Assembly: GCF_002994745.2 (NCBI RefSeq)
Contig: NC_037091.1
Span: 9,486,501-9,550,500, forward strand
Direction: 5' to 3'
DNA: 64,000 bases
Source: Rosa chinensis
Lineage: Eukaryota; Streptophyta; Magnoliopsida; Rosales; Rosaceae
Below, in pieces: positions 45,436 to 57,975 of this stretch (positions are counted from its first letter, which is position 1; each line of letters starts with the position of its first letter). A program made the position numbers and the translations under genes. A model generated the notes under the pieces. The model was not told the DNA's origin. It saw only the letters and a program-made list of their open reading frames with translations, and made no database searches.

Positions 45436-48400
45436 CACTACAAAAAAAATTGCAATGGCCACGACGCCCTCCCGTTTTGAAAAGCTGTTTTGCCGTTGCA
45501 AAAAAGCATTCGGGATGGCAAAGCTTCTGACGCCGTTAGTGGTGTCGCCAATACCTTTAGCCACGGCAAAATGCCGCCGCAAACCACTTTTGCGACGGCA
45601 AAGAGATTTGCGACACTTACTCTGCGACGGTTTATTGCTACCCCTAATGCCGTTGCCATTACAAAATTTACTACGGCAAATTTCTCTCGCAGCATAATTA
45701 ATATTATGATAATTATATTACTTGCCGTCAAAAATTTTTCCTGCCAAATTTTGCTACGGTCTCGTTGCCATAGCTTCGTGTGGTGTTATATAGAAATATA
45801 TTTTTTGCTTCGGCAATTCACCGATGCTAGTAGCCAACCAGTAATTTTTTTTTTTTTAACAAAACCTATATTTTTGCAACATCCAAAAATGGGATAAAAA
45901 TATCAATATACAACACATATATTTTTCATTAACTCATCTATTTCATAGCAATGTAATTAAGTTGCTGCATTCATCCAAATATGTAATTAGAAGAAGTACA
46001 AAGTTATGCCCAAAACCAAGCACCTAATGAAGACAACCAAGAGTAACACTTGACAAAAATTCCAATATTGCACTATCAGAATATGTGCAATAACATATTG
46101 AAACTCAGTCCATTGCTCTATCACAGCTTGAATCTGGATTCCCTTCTTCTCCTACAGACTCCCTCCGAATTTCATGGTCACTAGTTGCATCCAGAACCTA
46201 AGACATCAAAAAAAAAAAAAATTGATATATCATGTATGGCTTTGCATATCACCCTTTTTCAATGTTACACCATAACCCAATTCCAATAATTAATATCGCA
46301 GGTTGCACCATTCTTTATAATCATATTACAAAGAGAATGGCATTATGAGAGGAAATTTCAAACCAAGTGTCATCAAAGCTAGTGTTTCTTTTACAAGTTG
46401 ATACTAGTATGTATATTTATCATTCATAAATTAATAAAGGTATATATGTGAACAATAGCAAAGGTCAAACAAATGCTAACAAATATTGGCAATAATGTAT
46501 CACTTGAAACAATTGCAGGACTGAGGAAACATATGATCATAATAGAACATTATGATCCACCTGCCTACTGTACACATACAGAACTAACAAAATGACCTAC
46601 TTAATTAAACAAGGAAAAATCTCCCACTAAAAAGACCTTTTAGAGACCTTTATACAAAACCAACATATGACCTATACTAGCGAAAAGGCCCGCCTGATGC
46701 TGCGGGTTTCTTTGCTTCCTGAATTTTATATGTACTAAATTGATTGAGAAGAAAGACATGCCAGACTCCGAACAATTTGAGAAGAGTCAATTGGCTTTCA
46801 TTTTGGCACCCTAGCTAGATATGCAATTCTGTTGAAGAGAGTAGAGTATGAATTGTTAAGTATACTAACAGTAAATAAGCATTCCACCATGAGCATTCAG
46901 CAAAGCCACATCATTTTTTCCAAAACAAAGAAGAAAAGAAGACATCAACTAATTAAATGAAAAACCAAACTCTGAAAACCCCCAATCACTTGCACACAAC
47001 ATGTGGCACCTAAAGAAAAAAGATCACATAATCATATGTAAACAAATGATGGGATTTGAGCAGCTTCATTGTAAAAATTCTACCTCTGTCTCCTCTGCCT
47101 CTTGTTTCCTTCCATCTCTCTCTTCTTCTTCTTCTCCGAGAAGTTCAAAAGATAACTAAAAGTTATATCAATCATGAAGGATAGAAATATCAAAGATAAG
47201 AACTCACTTAGTCACTGCTGGCCATTGTACTTGTACCCAAACTCATTGTCTCTGCATCGATTCCGGCAACTTATCTAACAAACCAAAAATACAGGTTAGA
47301 GAAGACTCACTTGGTTTGAACCACTTATATAAATTCCAAATCTTCCAAACCTGAAAATAAAAAAAATAAATCTTCAATTCAAGGACTCAAACTTTAATTG
47401 GAAATCTGCATAAGCATGCCTTACCTTTGTATTTCTCAAAGTCTTCCTCTTTCTGTTTCGATCATGACAATTGCATCTGAATGGACCCCTGCAAATGTAG
47501 AAGAACAAAATCATGAAATTAATCCATCATTTTCTCCCATTTATAGCAAATCAGCTGCATATTAAACCAAAGTACCAAACAGTATAAAGTAAAAACTCAA
47601 CCAAAATGTCTTTACAGTTCATTTGCTCTGCTTATGTTCCATTTTATATCTATTCATAACTTGAAATTATTCAAAGTTACACTACTATTGTGATCCTAAT
47701 TGTCATTCTTAGAATAAAACCAACCCAACCCATTCTTAGAAGGAAAAAAAAAATTGCAAAAACAAAAATATAGATTTCAATTATGGTAAAATGTTCCAAG
47801 CAAAGATCAGATGAGTGTCAAAACTAAATTTCTTTGGAGCTCCTTGAACAAAAATTATAGCTTCAAAAGAAAAAATGAATCAAACCAATGGAAATCATAA
47901 TTGCGATGACATGAAAAGGAAAATATAATTGCGCAATTGGTAAACACAATTTGATGGAAAAGGAGAAAAAAATGGAGAGGGAAATTTACCTGGAACAAAA
48001 GAAATAAATCATCTCTTCATCAAGATACCTGCAAAATTCAGAATAAAACAACAGCAAATAAAAACTGATGATCAGGTAGTTGAAGAGATTGAGGAAAGAG
48101 CTGAAAGCAAGAAAAGTAATTCAAAGACTTGAAGCACATTACCTTCTTTAAGAATTCACATTCCAGCACTCTTATAAATTACTTTACTTGACGAAATTCA
48201 AAGTACCTCACTATTCTGGAAATTAATCACTATAATCATCAGAACAATTACCTCACCTATCTACTTGTCCCATCTCATAGAAATTGAAAATTTAGTGCCA
48301 TTATGCTTGAGTAAATGTGAGAACATCTCTTATATAGGTGAGAATGCAATGCTTTTGCACAAATGAGTTTGTGTATATTCCAACCATAAGAGTATCGATT

Positions 48401-50145
48401 ATATGGTAGATGAACAAAAAGCATAGAAAATATCAAGAAGTGCTATTGAATCATAGGTAGAAACCCACACATAAGAATTAATAGTGAATGTGACATGTAA
48501 AGTGATTTGTGCTACTCATTATGGAGTTGCAAATTTCTAATGAAGGGTTAGTATTTATACCACCCTCATTGATTTTGATTTGGCTCTTCTTGCCAGATAA
48601 AGGATGGAGACTTGTGCAAAACACAATCTTTGAGCCCATGATCATCCTCTACTATTCCTCTTCATCTCGAAATACTGACCCTTGCTATTTGCTAACAACA
48701 CTAGTCAATCTATAACCATTGATTCCAATACTCAGCCATTAGAGAACATGAGGGATTTCTTTCTTTGTGGAAACTAGTTTTCTGGGTTAGTTTGCTTCTT
48801 TAGCTAAGATTAAACTGTTAGCAAACCAAGCATTAAGGACCCAATTATAGTGAGCAAAATGAATATTATGATGAAAAATAAACAAGGCCACAGTTTGCAA
48901 GTAGCTAAAACTAGACATAATTTCAATTTCAAGCCGGTGGTTGTTGAACCTGTCACTAAGGAACTGCTAAGAAACATGTTAAGCTAAAGCTATTGAAACA
49001 GCAATGTAATCTGTTTGGTTTCCTTGCTAGCCTACAAACAATACTTTGATCGTGTTCCAGCTCCAATGAACTAAACAAACAAATCCCAGGATCCCTAACT
49101 CACAAGCCAAAACAGAAAGAAACAAAAAATCCAAAATTCTGATTTAATAAATAAAAATGCAGATCCCCGGATTAGAACAAAAGCAGAAGAAAAACCTCCA
49201 AAACAAAAGAAATCAAAATAAAAAAGGAATAGAGAATTAATTACCTTGAGGAGGTCGTTCATTGTGCAAATGAAGCTGGAAACGCAAACGGAAAATTGAG
49301 AAATCCAAAATTCTCTCTCTCCCGTTACCTTCTTGAGGACCTTATTAGTTCAAAAAAGACCAGAACAGGTCACTTAATCGGGGATTGCAGGAGAAAGTGA
49401 AAGGGAAACCAACGAAACACCCAATTTGTCATATCCAAAACCAAAAAACATAACGGTTCTTCCATAAATAAGCAAAATCGAAAGTAATTTCAGATACACA
49501 AACAAATTTTCTATACTTAATTCCTCTCAGACTACAGAAATCATACTCTTCCATTTGATAATTTGAACTAACTGAATTGAACCTACTGATGGAAGAGAGA
49601 AGATACTTGAGAGAGCAAATTGAACCCACTGATGGAAGAGAAAAGATACCTGAGAGAGAGAATTGAACCCAACTTGAGAGATCGAAAGAGAAGAAGGTCA
49701 GTACTGACTATAGCATATGAGGTTCTTCAGATGTAGAAAAGTTTTAGGGTTGAGGAGAGGAGAAGATGGAGTAAGAGGTTTCACTCATCGGGAACTAAAA
49801 TCTATGGCGCACCTAATTTTCGTCTATTGGCGCATTGTAGAGCTAGGTTAAGTTTGATTTTGATTTTAACACCTAAATATTATATCTAAAAAATAAGTTA
49901 AAAAGTAAATAAAGGCTACGGAAATTGTAGCGAAGCAAGAATGGGGAATCTTGCTACGACATCCTCTAATGCCGTGGTAATTGAAGCATTTTTATGCTAC
50001 GGCTCTCCTTTTCCATCGCAAACTAATTTTAATTTTACGACGTCTTGTTTCCCGTAACAAATTATGACCAACAGCGACGGCATTTTTGTGCCTACGCTAA
50101 CTGGGGTGGCCATTGCAATTTTTATTTTTATTTTTTTTTGTAGTG
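45436..50145. mobile_element. CACTA (EnSpm-type) transposon, 4710 bp
   Basis: Ends are CACTACAAAAAAAATTGC and, inward from the right, CACTACAAAAAAAAATAAAA; both continue to ATTGCAATGGCCAC. The 3-bp duplication AAG (45433-45435 and 50146-50148) is as expected for CACTA. Subterminal regions (45450-45780 and 49915-50110) are rich in GCTACGG/TTGCGACGG/CCGTTGCCA motifs in both directions, the usual transposase-binding clusters. There is no transposase frame, so it is non-autonomous. The interior shows a chain of exon-like segments on the minus strand. Confidence 0.88.
46080..49262 (-). other. Spliced-looking transcript unit inside the CACTA element
   Basis: On the minus strand, segments bounded by good splice signals follow each other: ATG at 49262 with MNDLLK to GT at 49245; 48028-47990; 47488-47425; 47274-47208; 47155-47084; and a last one from 46197. 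Acceptors read TTTTGCAG, TTTGCAG, TTTGTTAG and TTTTAG; donors GTAATT, GTAAAT, GTAAGG, GTGAGT, GTAGAA. Joined directly, the second segment meets a stop early, so it is either non-coding or my boundaries are wrong. It may be a captured host gene or a decayed transposon gene. Confidence 0.35.
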
Positions 50146-50148
50146 AAG

Positions 50149-51100
50149 GGTCTGATTCAGCCAAATCAAGGCGTATCTTGGTCTACTACTATCGCTATCG
50201 ATCTCGCTTATCTGTAAAACAAACGAAGGTCAGAGGGAAGACTGGGTGTGCCGGCCTTCAATGCTCTGATGCCTAAGTCAGTATCGTTATAAGATAATGA
50301 TAATGGAAAGCGATAGTAAATGGTTACCTCTTTGGGTTGTTGGAGATGACCTTAATGTAGCAGATTTGCGGGAGTTTGGTTTCTTTTCTTTCGGTGTGGG
50401 ACGTTTGGGGTTCCCGATATCGCCCAGAGGGGTATCGGGACCCTCAGCTAAGGGCTCTTTCCTTACTTCTGCATTGGCGATACGAGTCTTGTGCTTCCGA
50501 TACTTGTGCCCGGGAGGTATATGCATACCAACAAGTCCCTAAGTCCCCGGTCAAGAGTTCTCTTGGGTGGGGAGTTTGTCCTTGGTAGAAGTATCAGAAG
50601 TACAAGGCGAGTTTCTGCCATGTGGCTTCCGTACGACCATTACCCCCCAGTCCCCCAAGTTCCCACCTAAGAGGAGTCTTGGTTGGGGTGAGGAGATCAA
50701 TCTCGCTATTGTCATTGTGTCGCTATCTTGTATCTGTGGTAGGGTTTCATGTGTCTTTTGGCGCATATGTTGTACCCCGGTGACATGTGTGCTGTCGTCA
50801 TTCGTTTTTCGTGTGCGGGAAGTTCGGTGTATTGGAGTCCGTAACATGTAATAATGGCATAATGGTAGGGAGTCTAGACGATGGCGCATGACCTCTATAA
50901 CTCTTAGAGGTGTTAGACATATGGTGGAATCTGGCATCGTCTTCCTTGCACGTCTAACAGTCCCTGTACTCTCAAGGTCCCTATATATAGATAGAGGAAG
51001 GAGACAGGCGGAGGCTGTTCCCTTACTTTGACTGGAATCTAAAGGAGAGGTGAGTAAAGTTGGAGTCTTTAGTGTTCGAAGAGCTTGAAGCATTCGTTTG
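50149..51100 (-). repeat. Probable 3' LTR region of a Ty3/gypsy (Tat-type) element
   Basis: On the minus strand near 50278 it reads CTGACTTAGGCATCAGAGC followed by GGCCGGCACACCC, a run typical of the R-U5 part of plant gypsy LTRs. The outer border is at the CACTA insertion; the inner border is not visible to me. Only one LTR remains. Confidence 0.45.
50981..50990. promoter_or_regulatory. Palindromic TATA element
   Basis: CTATATATAG is a perfect palindrome and so could position polymerase in either direction. On + it is followed by GATAGAGGAAGGAGACAGG and a C/T-containing leader ahead of the antisense ORF; on - it lies inside the presumed LTR. Confidence 0.4.
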
Positions 51101-51429
51101 GTAGTGGGAGTTCCGGGCTGTTGGCGTTGTTGTATGTTTTTTTGGTTGGAAGAGTGAACAAGTACGTCGCCTATGACTTTTCTGGGTTTCCTTCTGATAA
51201 CATTTGTGTCGTGGAGTGCGGATTTGCCAAGCGTTCGTTAGCCAGGGTTGAGGGTTGTCGGTAGATTTCGGGTCGTGGTGGGTTCGGTTAGGCTTTAAGG
51301 AGGGTGAATTTTAGTTGGATTCAGTGTTGTGGTGCCGAACAAGTCTGTTGGATTTTGAATTTTCATTGGGCGGGTCGAGGAAGGCGATAGGCAGGGATTG
51401 ATTGACTTATCTTGGGTGTCGTTCGCAGT

Positions 51430-54400
51430 ATGGCACGGGAGCAGCGTGGTCGTGGTAGGCTAGAGGGTTCTTCTCATCATGGTGGTGGCGAGGGTTCTTC
51501 CCGTGGAGGTAGTGAGGGCGTTTCTCGCGGAGGTGGTGAGGGCTCTTCTCACAGAGGTGGTGAAGGCGTTTCTCGTGGGGGTGGCGAGGGTTCTTCTCAT
51601 GGAGTTCCAAGTAGGGTTGAGCATCTCGCGGAGGTTGTAGGGCCTGAGGTTCCCGAGGTGGCCTGAGATTCCTCACTCGCCAGGTGGGTGGCTGCTCCTT
51701 GGCGATATGCCTATTGACTAGCCGGGTCTGAGTATGACAGGAGAGTAGATCGCCGATATGAGGGCGACTTGGGGTATTCCAGGCGATGTACTACTACGCC
51801 CTTTGAGAGGTGGTGAGCGCTTTCGTCACCCCGAGATGGGGTGGGCATGCTTTTATGAGTACCAGCTCAGGTGTGGGTTGACGTTCTAGATACAGAGGAG
51901 CTACAATATTTGCTGTCATGTCTCAACATTGCTGTGGGACAGTTGTCGCTTAATGCTCTGAGGCAATTGATGGGAGTTTTGGTGCTATGGAAGCTTAGCA
52001 GGCAGCAGTGTCCCATCATCAGCGAGTTTAACTCCATGTTCAAGATGCAGTATTCGACGAAGGCTGGGGACAACGAGTGCGTGAATTATAGGGCACGCGG
52101 CCGCTCGATTATCGAGGGCCTCCTGTCTAACATTTACACTCGCTGGAGGGGCAGGCCTTGCCTGGTTGGGGGTCGTTGGTAGAACCCGGACATGGTGCAT
52201 CGGGCTCAGACTCGTTTTCAGCCTATCTATGAGTATCGTGATTAATTTTACTGTTGGTGTGTGCTAACAGCGTGTCTTTATATCGTAGTGAGGCAGGAGA
52301 CTATCTTGACCACGCTAGAGCAGAATCGTGTTGCGAGGGTTTTGGGCTCATTCCCCAAGGGGAATAGGGGTTTCTATCGCCTGTGTAGGCTTCCGATATA
52401 TGAGTGGTTTGAGCTGGGGAGGCGTCCGGGTGAGGGGTTTTGTTTCTTTGTTGTTTACAATATGTGATCGTTTATTCATTTTTGATCTCATTGACATTGT
52501 ACGTTCGTTTTGTAGTGGAGATGCCTAGCGAGGCCACTAGCAGGAGTGACGCTCCATATGTTGAAGTTGACACCGTTGTCATTATCAGGGAGTTATTGCA
52601 AGAGTCTGAGACGGCGAGGTGATGTAACGTTGAGTTTCCTGAAAAGAATGTATATGTGATTGATCATCGGGTGAACATGCAGCTACCCGTTGAAGTATAC
52701 TTGAGGTTTCCCGATAGCGTGCTGAGGAGGAGGCCGGTGCTGAAGGGCACGTGGCTCAGGTCCACTAAGGGCCTGGCGTCGAGGAGGCAGCGCATTCTCT
52801 AGAGCGGGCGGATGAGGATGGTCAATATTCTCAAGCACTCGCTGGGGAGTGCCTGTCCCTCGAGATTCAAGTGGAGTCAAGGCAGTCACTCGGGGGGGGG
52901 GGGGGGGGGGGGGGGGGGGGTGGAATGTGGTGCCATGACCGAATACTCAGAGCCGAGGGTTGAAGTGGAGATCTATGTCGAGGAGCTATTCAAAGAAGCG
53001 GAACGGGGCCAGAGCGATACCAATGCTAGGGCTCGCCTGGTGCAAGATGTTGTGTTGGAGCAGTTTGATGTTGTTTTTGGTGATGATATCGATGGTCCGG
53101 GATCCCGGGAGGTTATCACTGTCAATAGTGGGGAGGCCGAGGTTACTCGCTAGGCCGTTGGCAGTGCGATTCAGACTGTTGAGGTTCCTAGAGCTCAACA
53201 TGAAGTTGGAGAGGGCGACATCGGGGGTGTTCAAGTTGGCGAGGAAGTGGCCCAAGTTCAAGCAGGCTAGGTGGATGGGACCCGAGTGTCTGCCACTTGT
53301 GCTTGTATTGATGGGGCTGGGTAGAGGAAAAGGGCTGCCTCGCAGCTTCGTCTTAGGGGTCCCTCGGTGGGCGTTAATGTTGATTCACCCGAAGGGAAGA
53401 CGTCTCGAGTTGATGGTGTAGCGCACTCGAGATCTACAAGTAGGGACTCTCGGGTTCTCGTGACGAGGTTGCTGGGGGTCTCGCACTCACAGTTAGCGAG
53501 ATTGGGATTACAGATGGCGCCATTCTACACATGGTTGCCGATTTACGCAATTGCCTTCGTTATCGCAGCCGTGTGATTACTGAGGATCCTCGCCTTGGGT
53601 ATCGGGAGGCCCATGACAGATTGATGAGGGTACGTCTTACGTTTTGAATGCATTCCGTTTCGTGTGTTATTGTTTTGTTTTGTTTTTTGTTTTTGAATGT
53701 TCTGATTATTTGGTGGGCAATGTAGGCTGTGAACATGAACTATCAGGCCTCTACTGAGTTGCTCGTGCATTTTGATAGGGAGATCACTTGGCTCCAGGGG
53801 GAGTTAAATGCCTAGAGGGAGCGGGCACGTGAGCTTTAAGGTGCGCTGGATCGAGGCCAAGCGGACCGTGAGGAGATAAGGCGGGCGATTGATGATGGGA
53901 TCGTGAGGAGGATGGAACTGGAGCAATCACTTGCAGTGGAGGAGTCTTGGCGGCGGGAGGCCGAGGATGTTGTTGCCCCCCTAAGGGAGTCAAATTTGGA
54001 CTTAACCGGCAAGTTGCAGCGGGCTGAGGTTGGTCTCAAAGCCTTGGAGGAGGTTAGGACTCAGGTTGGCATTGCTGAGGAGCGTTTGCAAGAGTTGAAG
54101 AGGTAGGTCAAGGAGCATGATGCCGAGTTGGAGCTTTGGGGTGTGGCTTTGGAGAGTTTGGCTCCCTATCCTGAGCGCGTGGTTGAATTGGAGGGTTAGC
54201 TCGGCATTTTTCAAGGAGAAGTGGATTGACTGAGGGTCATTAAGCGTCAAGCTGGCGAGAGGGATGCGGAGCTAGAGCGATTGAGGAAAGAGTTGGTCGA
54301 AGAGTGGACTCGGGCTAGCGCTTTCACTAATGATTGTATTCGCTTGCGTGCCGCTGCCGAGACGCATGTTGACAAACTTCACAAAGCCAAGCGAGATGGC

Positions 54401-54783
54401 ACGGCGAGAGCGGTGGACCATAATCTTCTGTCGTCCAATTTCCAAGAGAAGATAAATAAGGCCTTCTCGGATGGGGCCTTTCACTCGATTCGTGAGGGTA
54501 TCGCCGCTGGCTAGATTGATCAGGATAAAATGGTCCGCAATATGTAGGCGAAGAAGGCGGCGAGATCGCAAGCCAGTGCCGCGAGTGACTGTCGTAGTGG
54601 GGGATAGTTATCCGTGAACCAGTTGTTGCCATGAAGCCCGTCTTGAGGTAGGCTGGCGAGCGCAAGGTGGAGGGTGTTAATATGGGTGAGCAGAGGGAAG
54701 TGCGCATGGATGCCGAGGTCGAACCACAGGGCGAGAATGTTGGGGAGCGAGATCGGGTGCACAGTGCTGAGGGCGAGACATAA
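51430..54783 (+). pseudogene. Antisense ORF (aORF) of a Tat-type gypsy element, decayed
   Basis: It lies opposite in strand to the integrase remnant at 56548-57018, the arrangement known for Tat-lineage elements (Grande, RIRE2), which carry an extra antisense gene near the 3' LTR. It starts MAREQRGRGRLEGSSHHGGG with Gly/Ser/Arg repeats. The middle part has LNALRQLMGVLVLWKLS, FNSMFKMQYSTKAG and RVARVLGSFPKGNRGFYRL, which resembles the Transposase_28-type proteins of such elements. A long charged coiled coil follows (LEQSLAVEESWRREAEDVV to HVDKLHKAKRDG). Introns seem present (52241-52290, 52461-52515 and 53631-53726). In-frame stops near 51666, 53816 and 54106 and a G29 run at 52892 show it is dead. 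Confidence 0.5.
52892..52920 (+). repeat. Homopolymer G29
   Basis: Twenty-nine consecutive G inside the decayed antisense ORF. Its length is very likely unstable and uncertain; any frame across it should not be trusted. Confidence 0.9.
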
Positions 54784-56547
54784 CTTCTTTTATTTGTGCT
54801 TTGCTGGTGATAGGCTTGTTGAAGTTTAAATGCTTTGGATTTTGTGGAGACATTGACCGATTGGTCTTCCTTTTGGAATGTTCGTTTTTCCTTGGAAATA
54901 TAAAAAGTTTATGGGGAATAGGCATTTTTTTGGGTGATAGTCCCCATTCGTTGAATGTATTTATTGCTTTGTCGATTTTGTGCGCTGTCATTATTGCAGG
55001 TAATCAAAGAGGTATGACCATTGGTCATCTGGGGCGGTTTGTGGCAGTGTGGGGTGGATCACATTCTCAACATGGCAAGGTGAGTGTGGGGTGGATCACA
55101 TTCTCAACATTGCATACTCATTGTTTTTCATTATGCTTCTGCTCTTGAAATCTTTTCTCCCATTTGTCAGTTTTTGTTTCCCAAATTATGGGCTTTATAG
55201 CTTGATTTCATGCCTGGGTTATAAGCTTTATAGCCTAATCTCAGGTGGGCTCGGCGCGGTCACCACTTGGCGGGTTGAGCAATCGGTGCTCCTGCGAAAC
55301 TGAGTCTCCGTCCAAGTGAGAGACCCAAGGGCACCTATTGCTGGCGATGCGGCGGGGCTACAACGGTGGAGATCGAGTGGCAATAAGGCGGAGAGTGGCA
55401 CTGCCCCCAGTCTTTCCCACTAGAATTTGACTAGCCAGTCAACCCCCAGTGGCATTAATCTTCTTTTGGAGCTCCTCATATTCCAAAGAATCAGACTTGG
55501 TTGGAGGGGTGACGAGGAAAGGCATGTGTATCACATTCATGTTTCTAAGATGTATATCGTATTTGTATGCTAGGATGAATATCGCATTTATAGGCTAGTA
55601 TGTGTATCGCATTTTTACGGAGTAAGGATCGGTGTATTGCTATTGGCCGCAAAGTCTTTGTAATAAAGTTCCTTTGTATACCATTCTGGAGTAATGAATG
55701 TATCACCTTTCATTATGTTATTTTCCTTTCATTATGTATCGCCCTTCGTGGCGTTGGAGTATTTGTAAGAGTTGGGCGTTGCTTTTGGTTGTTGATGCAT
55801 ATCATTATGCATTCCTTACAGTAATACTATATTAACATTTGGTATTGTATCAGGGCCCATGGCGAGAGCGTGTTGTGGGCCCTTGTCATTCTTTCGTTTG
55901 GAATTCATTGGGACTACCTTATTGGTATCGCATTGTTCCATTGATTTATCGCATTGTATCGCATATCGTTGATATTCATTATGTTTGATAATTGCATTCG
56001 TTGGTTTACTGCGATGTATCACATATCATTGACATTGGTTACTGTTGATCGCAACTGGCAATGCAAGCGTTTACGAGGGATAGCGTCTTGCTGTGTCAGC
56101 AGAATCGGCTGTAAGATATATCACATTTACATTAGTGGTAGCACAGAGGCAGTAAGTTGGGATTGCTATACAACGTGCCCTTGATTGTTGTGTGTTGAAT
56201 CATTGTAGTGGCCGGCGTAGGGCCTAATCAGGATAGCGATATGGGAATACGATAGTTGACAGTTTAAGGGTCCGATGGCGATAATCGTTAGCGTTCTTTA
56301 AATGTGAATGAGAGGAAGTGATAATAATAAAAGCATTTCATTTTCTGCAAGAGCATTTCATTCATTACAAGAGCCATGGAGCAAGGCAATAGCGAAGAGG
56401 GAGTTGCAAAGTACATTTGGTTAAAATGACAAGAGGGTGAGTGGTGGCGGTTTTTATGTTGCCATGGAGCAAGGCAATAGCGAGGTGGCACACGCGTGGC
56501 CCTGGTGTCTCTCGCTACTTGGGGTAATAGCAGAGGTGTTGAGCGTT
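54784..56547. other. Non-coding part of the gypsy remnant
   Basis: No gene seen. The word ATCGCAT occurs at least five times between 55570 and 55970, among looser variants such as TATCACAT. Tat-type elements often carry tandem or dispersed repeats between pol and the 3' LTR, which would fit. Confidence 0.45.
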
Positions 56548-57018
56548 CTATAGGTGTAGGAGAGTTATACCGTCTGCTCCCCTTAGATAGAAGGTAGCGG
56601 ATTCGATAGCTTCGGTGATCTCGTATGGCCCTTCCCATGTGGCTTTCAGCCCAGTTGGGGTTGGCATATTTTCTTTCATCACCCAATCCCTGACAGATAG
56701 GAGGTGAGGCATTACCCTTGCATTGTAATATAGGGCGATATGTTGCTTGTTGTTGATGTTGCGGAGGTGGGATCTCTCTCGGCGCTCTTCCAGGAGGTTA
56801 GAGTTGAGGTTCAGTCCCTCCGAGTTGGTGAGTGCATCAAAGTACGCCACTCTATCGCTTTGCACTTCTTGCTCAACTAGGATCACTGCCTCAGTGCCAA
56901 ATGACATGCAAAAGGGAGACTCGCCATTGGCTTCCGTTGGGGCTGTTTTGATTGCCCAGAGGACCTCGGGTAGCTTCTCTGCCCATAAGGCCTTTGCGTA
57001 GTCCAACCTCTTCTTCAT
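56548..57018 (-). pseudogene. Gypsy integrase C-terminal remnant
   Basis: Open frame of 156 residues with LPEVLWAIKTAPTEANGESP and FGTEAVILVEQEVQSDR, then GLKATWEGPYEITEAI, the usual end of the Ty3/gypsy integrase in plants (core end plus C-terminal SH3-like part). No catalytic residues remain because everything upstream is missing: the frame begins at the junction with Copia 2 sequence. Confidence 0.8.
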
Positions 57019-57975
57019 TTTGCTCGAAAGAATGGATGTCCATGTGAAGTCTTTAGTAGACGGATCATCATATCATGACCAGGATGACCTATTATGTCGT
57101 GACAAAGCTAATATGTATCTAAATCTAAGAAATCTTATCTCCCGACTTTATTGGATTTAATAGCTTGAATAGTGACATAGAGTCCACTAGAGAGATGCAT
57201 AAACTTCTCTAAGATGCGCTTGTGTTCGCAATCATTAGAGGTATTGCAAAAGAACTCCTTTATGTTCTCTACATGCGTTTTCGCATTGAATCCGTTAGCT
57301 ATTCATAGGGTGCAATTTGCGCTAGGAGCATAGAAATTTTCTGTGACAGTAATCATGGTGCCATTGAGCAAGCGGAATTTGGGCCATTCCATATCCTTGA
57401 ACTAATATTGATGGCCCAGCCATCGTAGTCACAAAGTAATATGCTCATAATCAAAATGGAGTCATAATGAAAAGAACTCGAAATTTTATTCATAAGCCAA
57501 CAGAGTACCTCATTATTAAGATAATCTAATCCAAATGCTAGCTAATGCAAAACAAAGGTAGTCATTTGACTTCTTTTGGTAACTCCAAAATAAATATGAC
57601 CAGGTGAGTAGAGAGATGTCGGTGGAGCAAAGATCGCTTAAGTACCACTTATCTCAAAACCTTACTAGACATCATACTCATTTTGGGTGAGCCTATGTGA
57701 AGAAAAACTAAACCAATGACATATACTATAAAATATATCGCAATTGCCTATTACATCTCTTGAAAAAATAAAGACTTAAATAGAATTGGCGATCTATTGA
57801 TCCCAGCCAGATTTGAAGTCTTCAACCCTTCACTCTAGATCATCTTCATGATCTTCTTGTTCCACATAGTGAGCTTCTCTTGCTTCACAGTATGCTTTGT
57901 AGGCAGTGACAATTTCTTCACGAGCTCTACAAATGTGTGCCCAATGACTGGATAATCCACATCGAGAACATACAT
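57019..57975 (-). pseudogene. Copia 2 region between gag and integrase, with CCHC knuckle
   Basis: Shortly after the gag frame the minus strand encodes CSRCGLSSHWAHIC, a complete C-x2-C-x4-H-x4-C retroviral-type zinc knuckle, but in a shifted frame. The rest matches Copia 1 at about 27550-28480 and has stops. Confidence 0.65.
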
